Shown one piece after another: positions 58,495-64,000 of a stretch of 64,000 nucleotides of DNA; the stretch's first letter is position 1, and each line of letters begins with the position of its first letter. A program made the position numbers and the translations under genes. The notes beneath the pieces are model-generated. The model worked only from the letters and a program-made list of their open reading frames with translations, did no database searches and was not told the DNA's origin. The stretch comes from Deefgea piscis (GTDB lineage Bacteria; Pseudomonadota; Gammaproteobacteria; Burkholderiales; Chitinibacteraceae): positions 1,736,001-1,800,000 of the forward strand of contig NZ_CP054143.1 of NCBI RefSeq assembly GCF_013284055.1, read 5' to 3'.

Positions 58495-61400
58495 TTAAAA
58501 ATACAAAGCAATCGGTCCGTGGCTGATGAATTCGAGCCAGCCTCGGGGGACGGGTAGGCCGCTGATAGCGGGGAAGTAGGCGATAAACAGGACCAGGGCG
58601 ACGCCAAAGACACTCCACGGCAGATATTTGGCCCAAGTGCGGTTGGCGTTATTGAGCTGCACGGCTTGCAGCAGCCACACCAGCGCCAAAATAATAAACG
58701 GTACCGAGGCAAAAAAGTGATAGATAAACACCAGTTTGCGCGGGATGACCGCCCAAGGTAAAAACTGCGCCAAGCCGGCAATCAGGATAAAGCCCATCGC
58801 CATTTTTTGCTGCGCGCTGAGTGTCCAGAGCGCGGCGCTGGTTTTGGCATTGCTCAGTAGCAGACGCCAGCCGAGCAGCACTAAAAACGCCAAGGTGCCC
58901 AAATACCAAGTGATTGGGTTGCCAAAAGCACTAATGGTGGAGACTTTGGCCGGGCCAGTCCATTCGCTGCCGCCGTAATACCACATCGGTTTAACCATCG
59001 TTGGCCATTCATACCAGAACGAGCTAAAGGGGTGGGTGGCTTTAAGCTGGCTATGGTATTGCAACATGCTGCTTTGGTTGGCGAGCATGCCGCCAATGCC
59101 TTGGCCAGTGGCTTGCATGAGCGGAATATACGCAGCGGTATAAATCAGTAGCGGAATCACAATAAAGCCCAGCACCGAAACCAATAGCGTTTGGATCAGC
59201 CATTGTGCGTAGCCGCGCTGATCGGGTAGCGCCGGTGGCAATTGGCGCGCGACTTGGGCTTGTCGCCATAGATGCCACGTATAAAGTGCCGCGAGGCCAA
59301 CGCCGTGATACAGCACAATCCACTTGCTGGCTGCGCCTAGGCCAAACATCGTGCCACAGAGTAACAGCGACTTGATGTCGGTTTGCCAGTGGTTTTTGGC
59401 GGGCTCGCTTTGCATAAAGCGCAGCATCCAGTAGGCGCTGGCGAGGATGAAAAACACCCCATAGGTGTCAATGGTGGCAATGCGCGTTTGTGTGAAATGC
59501 ATAAAATCGACCGCCAGCAGCGCGGTGGCCAAGAGTGCAAATGGCTCGGAGCGTAACAACCGCCGCGATAGACCAAAAAACACCGGTAGCATCAAAATCC
59601 CAAAGGTCACGCCCATAAAGCGAAAGCCAAAAGGATTCATGCCAAAAATCGCCACGCCGATGGCGATGATGATTTTGCCCAAAGGGGGGTGGGTGTTTTC
59701 GGTGGCATCTATGCCTTGCAGGATTTCCCAAGCGCTGTGCGCGTGATACACCTCGTCAAAATACATGCCATTGAGCGCAGTCGATAGCGTGACGGTTTTG
59801 TCTTGTTCATCAATCAAGGCATTGGCTTGGCTTGGCCCGCTAATTTGCTGTAGCGCGAGTAATTGCCCTTGATGGTCGCGCAGCGCCAGTTCGTTCATTT
59901 GCAATGCGCCGGTGCTGAGATTGACCTTTAAATAGCGCGCAGGCAGATTAACCGGCAGGGTGCGCCAGCGAAATTCGGCAAAGCGATTATCAACAATAAT
60001 CCCTGCGCGACTCACCCAGTTTTGCCCATCACTCGACCAAGCGAGTGCATATTCACCCGTACCTAAACCATGGTGGTATTGCACGCTAGCCACCGATTTG
60101 ATTTGGCCCAAGTCATATACTGCCGATTCCGTGCCAATATTGGGCTGCCAGAATTTTTGCGGCGAAGCAAAATTGCCCAAATAGGTAAAGGCGGCAATGC
60201 TGTACAGCAGGCAAATTCCCGCCAAGGCCAACCACGCGGAACGACTCACTGGCGCTAGCGGTAATTGCTCGACCAGATCAGCGCGCGGCGTTTGTTGTAG
60301 TGTCTGAGCGGCTGGATCGGTGGCTTCAGTTTGATCGGTATCGGTATCGGTATCGGTATATGTTTTGATTTGGCCACGCCAAAAAATATCGTAGCCAATA
60401 CGCAAGGTTTGGATCAGTAAAATCACATTCAGCAAACTGCAGAGCAGCATAAAGCCATTGCTATTAGGGACTTGCGAGCTTTGTAGCCGCGACATCATAT
60501 CGAGCGTAACCAGCGTATTGGCAAAGGTTGTTATGCTGGCGGTAATGGCCAACCACAATACGCGCTTATCACCGATGACCAAAAATGCCGTTAAACCCAT
60601 AAAGGCCGCGGGGAATAAATAGCGCTCGTGCATTTTGGGGCCAAGCACAAAAAACAGCACAAAAATGGCAAAAGCGCCATACAAGAATCGGCCAGTGGCT
60701 GGCCCGCGTTGCGGGCTGGCAATGACGCCCCAGCAGACGGCAGCCAAGGCGCTTAATGTCAGCAGCCAAGCCCAAGTGCTCACTTGCAAACCCAGAAATA
60801 GCGTTTCATTCGGTAGCCAATTTTGGCCTAGTAGCGCGTAAAGATTAAATGCATTCAGCGTGAGGTAGTTGTAGCTGGCGAGCGTGCCGCCATACAGACT
60901 GAAAATCCATAAGGGTTCGCGTGAAATGGTAAACGGCAGTGACAGCAAAATAAATGTACCGACGGCGGCAGCGAGCGCTTTGAGCTGTACAGTCCGATCA
61001 CGCAGCGACAATAGCGCGATTAAGGCAATCGGCCCGACCAATAAAGCCTGTGGCTTAAACAGCACGGCAACGGCGTACAAACTGGCCGCCAAGACGATGC
61101 GGCGACGCTCGAGCATTAAAAATGACGCGGCTAAAATCAGCGTAAAAATGCTGTCGACCTGTCCCCAAAATGCGGAGGTGACGATAGCTAAAGGATTGAG
61201 TAACCATAACAGCGCCGCGATCAGCGCCCATGCGCGATGTGGCTCGCGCGCCACGTAGAGTAAAAACACCACTCCGGCGATATCAGCCAGCATGGCCGGC
61301 ATTTTGAGTAACACCAAAAATCCCGGCGTGCCGTAATGAATGCCAAAGGTGTTGGAGATCGCGCCAACCAGCCACAGTACGGTGATATAGCCGGGTGGAT

Positions 61401-62346
61401 AATCGGCAAAATAACCCGGTTGATAAAAGCCAGCAAAGCCACGGCTATACATATCAAGCGCCCATGCGCTAAATGTGCCAACGTCTTGGGTGTAACCAAG
61501 GTATGACCCCGCGCCCCACGCTTTAGCCAAAATAACGAGGGCGATGAAAGCCAGTACTGGCGCAGTTTGCTGCCAAGAACGCGTGCCATCGGTGATTGCA
61601 GCAAGGCGTTGATTCAGTGCGCTGCGGTTTTGGATGGCGAGCCATGCTAAGAGTAAAAAGGCCAAGCTTGCGGTAATGACCACACTATTGATCAGCGCCG
61701 CAGAGGGGCTGGTTGTGGCCGCAGGGGCTGGCGGTGGCGGGGTAAAACTGATGATTTTTGCGCCCGCTGGCGGCTCGCTTTGGCTTAGGCTGAGATCGTC
61801 AAACCAGACGGTGCCGGTGGCTAAACTGCCGTAAAAGCCTAGCCGAGCGGCGACTTTGATTTCTTTTTGCTCAGGGCCGGTTTTACCCCATGCAACGATT
61901 TGTTGCCAGTCTTGATCGCCTTTGATGTCGCCAACAAACTCCATTGCGTCAATCACGCTCAGGTTGGCGCCAGTTTTGACTTCATTGGGAATGCCGGCGG
62001 TTTTTACCCAAGCTGATAACCGATACCAGGTATTGGGTTCAACTGGCACGGCTTGGATTAACTTGCCATCATCGCCTTGCGGCAAGCTGATTTTGAGCGA
62101 TGCGTTGCCACTATGGCTGACCGTGCTGTCGCGGCTGGCCTGACTGGCGGGCTCGCCTTGCGTCCAGTGGTCAAAATTCCAGCCCGCAGCGTTGCCCGAT
62201 GGGCTGCTCGTTTCGGCGTCGGCATTGTGCAATAAATTGGCTGCTGTTTCGGCATGCGCAAGGCTGCTTAAGATTGGGAGTAATAATCCCAGCAGAATAA
62301 TCATCACCCATTGGCGGGCGAGCATAGGTGCAGCATATCGAGGCAT
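58495..62346 (-). CDS. Double GT-C glycosyltransferase with discoidin-like domain (PMT/GT39-type)
   Basis: Very large inner-membrane enzyme (about 1280 aa). Parts in order: signal-anchor, a periplasmic CBM-like beta domain (about 40-200), a first polytopic GT-C region (about 220-660), a linker with TDTDTDTD, a discoidin/F5-8-like domain (about 730-830) and a second polytopic region of the PMT type with FDEVYHA and NTHPPLGK. It should transfer a sugar from a polyprenyl-phosphate donor to a periplasmic acceptor. An upstream TTG at 62367 is possible, but a -10 like TATAGT overlaps that region, so ATG 62346 is preferred. The gene after the spacer could make the donor. Confidence 0.82.
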   Translation of the reverse strand: MPRYAAPMLARQWVMIILLGLLLPILSSLAHAETAANLLHNADAETSSPSGNAAGWNFDHWTQGEPASQASRDSTVSHSGNASLKISLPQGDDGKLIQAVPVEPNTWYRLSAWVKTAGIPNEVKTGANLSVIDAMEFVGDIKGDQDWQQIVAWGKTGPEQKEIKVAARLGFYGSLATGTVWFDDLSLSQSEPPAGAKIISFTPPPPAPAATTSPSAALINSVVITASLAFLLLAWLAIQNRSALNQRLAAITDGTRSWQQTAPVLAFIALVILAKAWGAGSYLGYTQDVGTFSAWALDMYSRGFAGFYQPGYFADYPPGYITVLWLVGAISNTFGIHYGTPGFLVLLKMPAMLADIAGVVFLLYVAREPHRAWALIAALLWLLNPLAIVTSAFWGQVDSIFTLILAASFLMLERRRIVLAASLYAVAVLFKPQALLVGPIALIALLSLRDRTVQLKALAAAVGTFILLSLPFTISREPLWIFSLYGGTLASYNYLTLNAFNLYALLGQNWLPNETLFLGLQVSTWAWLLTLSALAAVCWGVIASPQRGPATGRFLYGAFAIFVLFFVLGPKMHERYLFPAAFMGLTAFLVIGDKRVLWLAITASITTFANTLVTLDMMSRLQSSQVPNSNGFMLLCSLLNVILLIQTLRIGYDIFWRGQIKTYTDTDTDTDQTEATDPAAQTLQQTPRADLVEQLPLAPVSRSAWLALAGICLLYSIAAFTYLGNFASPQKFWQPNIGTESAVYDLGQIKSVASVQYHHGLGTGEYALAWSSDGQNWVSRAGIIVDNRFAEFRWRTLPVNLPARYLKVNLSTGALQMNELALRDHQGQLLALQQISGPSQANALIDEQDKTVTLSTALNGMYFDEVYHAHSAWEILQGIDATENTHPPLGKIIIAIGVAIFGMNPFGFRFMGVTFGILMLPVFFGLSRRLLRSEPFALLATALLAVDFMHFTQTRIATIDTYGVFFILASAYWMLRFMQSEPAKNHWQTDIKSLLLCGTMFGLGAASKWIVLYHGVGLAALYTWHLWRQAQVARQLPPALPDQRGYAQWLIQTLLVSVLGFIVIPLLIYTAAYIPLMQATGQGIGGMLANQSSMLQYHSQLKATHPFSSFWYEWPTMVKPMWYYGGSEWTGPAKVSTISAFGNPITWYLGTLAFLVLLGWRLLLSNAKTSAALWTLSAQQKMAMGFILIAGLAQFLPWAVIPRKLVFIYHFFASVPFIILALVWLLQAVQLNNANRTWAKYLPWSVFGVALVLFIAYFPAISGLPVPRGWLEFISHGPIALYF
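60334..60357. repeat. ATCGGT hexanucleotide repeat (4 units) inside the glycosyltransferase gene
   Basis: Four perfect copies encode alternating Thr-Asp on the minus strand in the linker between the two GT-C halves. Unit length is a multiple of three, so copy-number change would alter linker length without a frameshift. Confidence 0.8.
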
Positions 62347-62367
62347 GTCAGGCTGACTCAGTTTCAA

Positions 62368-62696
62368 GCAAAGTGAGCACTATAGCGACTCTAAATCCTT
62401 ACGCCTAGCGCGGCATTAACAATCATTTGGCGCTGATCGTTGCTCATCATGGCGCAGAAATAGCACTTTTCTTACAAAATGAAGCCAGCTATGGTTTGGC
62501 AGCGATACTGCAGTGCAATATCGATGGCGCTATATTAGTGAACGCTAAAGCGTTTGCTGGCTTGGCTTTGTCGTGTAATTGCATCACTCTGCGCGGTGGA
62601 CTCGCTGAAAACAAAACCACAGCTCAGCTTGAGACGAACTGGGCTTTCCAAGGTCACGGTGATGCTGTAAGGTTGTGAATCGTTGGCGGGGTACTG
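62368..62696. other. Non-coding stretch before the second MITE copy
   Basis: It includes the likely promoter of the large glycosyltransferase on the minus strand (TATAGT). An 83-codon plus-strand frame (62427-62678) lacks a Shine-Dalgarno or any recognisable product and is not called. Confidence 0.45.
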
Positions 62697-62968
62697 CTAG
62701 GGTCTGTTGACGATTGGTTTCCCGCCGCGCTGGAGTGCTTTTCGCGGCGAATCAAGGCGTAGTAAGCGATACATAGTCATTCTATGTGAGCTTGCTACAA
62801 CACGGAGTCGCCGCGAAAAGCGCCCAGCCCTTCGGGTTTGGCGGCTTTTGGCCTGATGCTGCGTTACAAAGCGCTGGCGTAGAATGACTACGCTGCGCGC
62901 TTCGTGCCTTGCCTCAGGCCAAAATCCGCGCAAACGTGGTTGGCAAACCAAACGTCAACAGACCCTAG
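62697..62968. mobile_element. MITE-like element, copy 2 (272 bp)
   Basis: Begins CTAGGGTCTGTTGACG and ends with the matching CGTCAACAGACCCTAG. It has two inner lobes with GCTTTTCGCGGCGA/TCGCCGCGAAAAGC and GGCCTGA/TCAGGCC. Each lobe has a CTAG-like apical hairpin (CATAGTCATTCTATG and GCGTAGAATGACTACGC). It shares its layout with the 271-bp copy at 8975 and is 57 bp before the next gene. Confidence 0.75.
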
Positions 62969-63025
62969 CAAAATAAAAATTAAAAATAGCCTTAGGCTGA
63001 GCGCCATCCGAGCGCAGGAGGGGAC

Positions 63026-63970
63026 ATGCAACAACGTTTATCTGTAGTCATTCCGTGTTACAACGAAGAAGAAGTGATTGCCGAAACACTGCGGCGTTTG
63101 GCCGAGTTTCGCGCCATGGTGGTGGATATGGATTGCGAGTTTATTTTTGTCGATGACGGCAGTAAAGATCGGACTCGCGCCTTATTACTCGCGGCACAAG
63201 CCGAAAATCCAGAAATGCGGGTGATTGGTTTTGCGCGTAATTTTGGTCATCAAACTGCGGTTACTGCGGGCATTGATGCCGCCAGCGGTGACGCGGTGGT
63301 GTTAATCGACGCTGATTTGCAAGATCCACCCGAAGTCATTAGTGAAATGATCGCGTTATGGCGTAATGGTTATCATGTGGTCTATGGCACGCGGGTTGAT
63401 CGCCCCGGCGAATCGGCGTTTAAGCTGATTACCGCCAGAGCTTTTTATCGGGTGCTCAATCAACTCTCCGACGTGCCGATTCCGCTGGATACTGGCGACT
63501 TTCGTCTAATGGATAGACAGGTGGTTGAGGTGCTCAAAGCCATGCCTGAGCGCGATCGTTTTGTGCGCGGCATGGTGAGCTGGGTGGGGTTTAAGCAGGT
63601 GGCATTGCCTTATCGCCGCGCCGAGCGTTTTGCTGGCGAAAGTAAATATCCACTGCGCAAAATGGTGCGTTTTGCCACCGACGGCATTTTGTCTTTTTCG
63701 ACCAAACCTTTGCAGCTATCGATCACGATTGGTTTAGTCGCTTCATTTTTGGCTTTGATCGGGATTATCAATACCTTGATCGTGCGTTTAACCACCACCG
63801 ATTGGGTGGCCGGTTGGGCTGAGATTATGGTGGCGATTCTGTTTATCGGCGGGGTGCAATTGCTGTGTATCGGTATTTTGGGTGAGTATATCGGGCGGAT
63901 TTATAACGAAATAAAACGTCGTCCTTTATACGTGGTGCAAGATCGTATTGGCTTTCCACCGAAAGAATAA
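63026..63970 (+). CDS. GtrB-like polyprenyl-phosphate glycosyltransferase (GT2)
   Basis: GT2 family enzyme with nucleotide-sugar motifs VVIPCYNEEE, FVDDGSKD and DADLQDPPE, and two C-terminal membrane helices (about residues 230-255 and 265-290). 314 aa fits the GtrB/DPM type that loads a sugar on undecaprenyl phosphate. AGGAGGGGAC before the ATG gives a strong start. It is likely to supply the donor for the double GT-C enzyme on the other side of the spacer. The sugar cannot be told from the sequence. Confidence 0.9.
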   Translation: MQQRLSVVIPCYNEEEVIAETLRRLAEFRAMVVDMDCEFIFVDDGSKDRTRALLLAAQAENPEMRVIGFARNFGHQTAVTAGIDAASGDAVVLIDADLQDPPEVISEMIALWRNGYHVVYGTRVDRPGESAFKLITARAFYRVLNQLSDVPIPLDTGDFRLMDRQVVEVLKAMPERDRFVRGMVSWVGFKQVALPYRRAERFAGESKYPLRKMVRFATDGILSFSTKPLQLSITIGLVASFLALIGIINTLIVRLTTTDWVAGWAEIMVAILFIGGVQLLCIGILGEYIGRIYNEIKRRPLYVVQDRIGFPPKE

Positions 63971-64000
63971 GTTTGAGTTTTGGCATCCTTGTCTCGCCTA

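Noticed and set aside
62427-62678. 83-codon frame upstream of the second MITE copy
   Set aside because: No ribosome-binding site and no family resemblance.

Overview
The window is chromosomal DNA from a Gram-negative betaproteobacterium. The pilQ-aroK-aroB order, the neighbouring miaB/phoH/ybeY/corC/lnt cluster, a Gcr-type 'site-specific recombinase' membrane protein, DUF3619/DUF3106/DUF2069 proteins, type IV pilins and a secreted GH18 chitinase together point to the Neisseriales, most likely a chitin-degrading Chitinibacteraceae relative (Deefgea/Chitinibacter-like). This placement is inferred from gene content; I could run no comparison. Nearly everything is housekeeping. No rRNA, tRNA, CRISPR array, prophage or complete IS was recognised.

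Layout. 1-4.9 kb: 3' end of pilQ, aroK, aroB, a YihY-type membrane protein, wrbA and a DUF2069 protein. 5.3-9 kb: leuA, unusually preceded in frame by a helix-turn-helix domain, then pssA and psd (phosphatidylethanolamine synthesis). 9-10.8 kb: a MITE-like repeat and two orphan genes. 10.9-14.4 kb: ilvI-ilvH-ilvC with a possible leader peptide. 14.7-16.6 kb: ECF sigma factor, DUF3619, DUF3106 and RDD genes. 16.6-22.1 kb: miaB-phoH-ybeY-corC-lnt. 22.6-24.8 kb: a secreted protein and three tandem type IV pilins with sigma-54 promoters. 25-28.3 kb: anaerobic ribonucleotide reductase nrdD/nrdG with FNR- and NrdR-like sites. 28.4-39.5 kb: an outer-membrane barrel, hslU without hslV, an HD-GYP response regulator, ilvA, a CHASE-PAS protein, cysK and cca. 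39.7-45 kb: FIST sensor, hybrid kinase and HD-GYP regulator in one operon. 45-51 kb: chitinase, metF, a glycine-zipper lipoprotein, a 2OG oxygenase and Gcr. 51.4-57.4 kb: two tandem M16 peptidases. 57.4-64 kb: a HEPN-like protein, a YkgJ protein, a 1.28-1.29 kilo-residue double GT-C glycosyltransferase and a GtrB-like polyprenyl-phosphate glycosyltransferase.

Themes. Branched-chain amino acid synthesis is spread over leuA, ilvIHC and ilvA. Cyclic-di-GMP turnover is represented by two HD-GYP proteins. The last two glycosyltransferases fit as donor-lipid maker and acceptor enzyme.

The less ordinary signals are: (1) a dispersed family of six intergenic palindromic elements, each exactly 47 bp from GGTAT to ATACC with covarying arm bases; (2) the HTH-LeuA fusion with two good translation starts; (3) a 271/272-bp MITE-like family with a 56-bp solo-end derivative that supplies the stop codon of a lipoprotein gene; (4) the double GT-C protein; and (5) the dual FNR/NrdR-like control region of nrdD.
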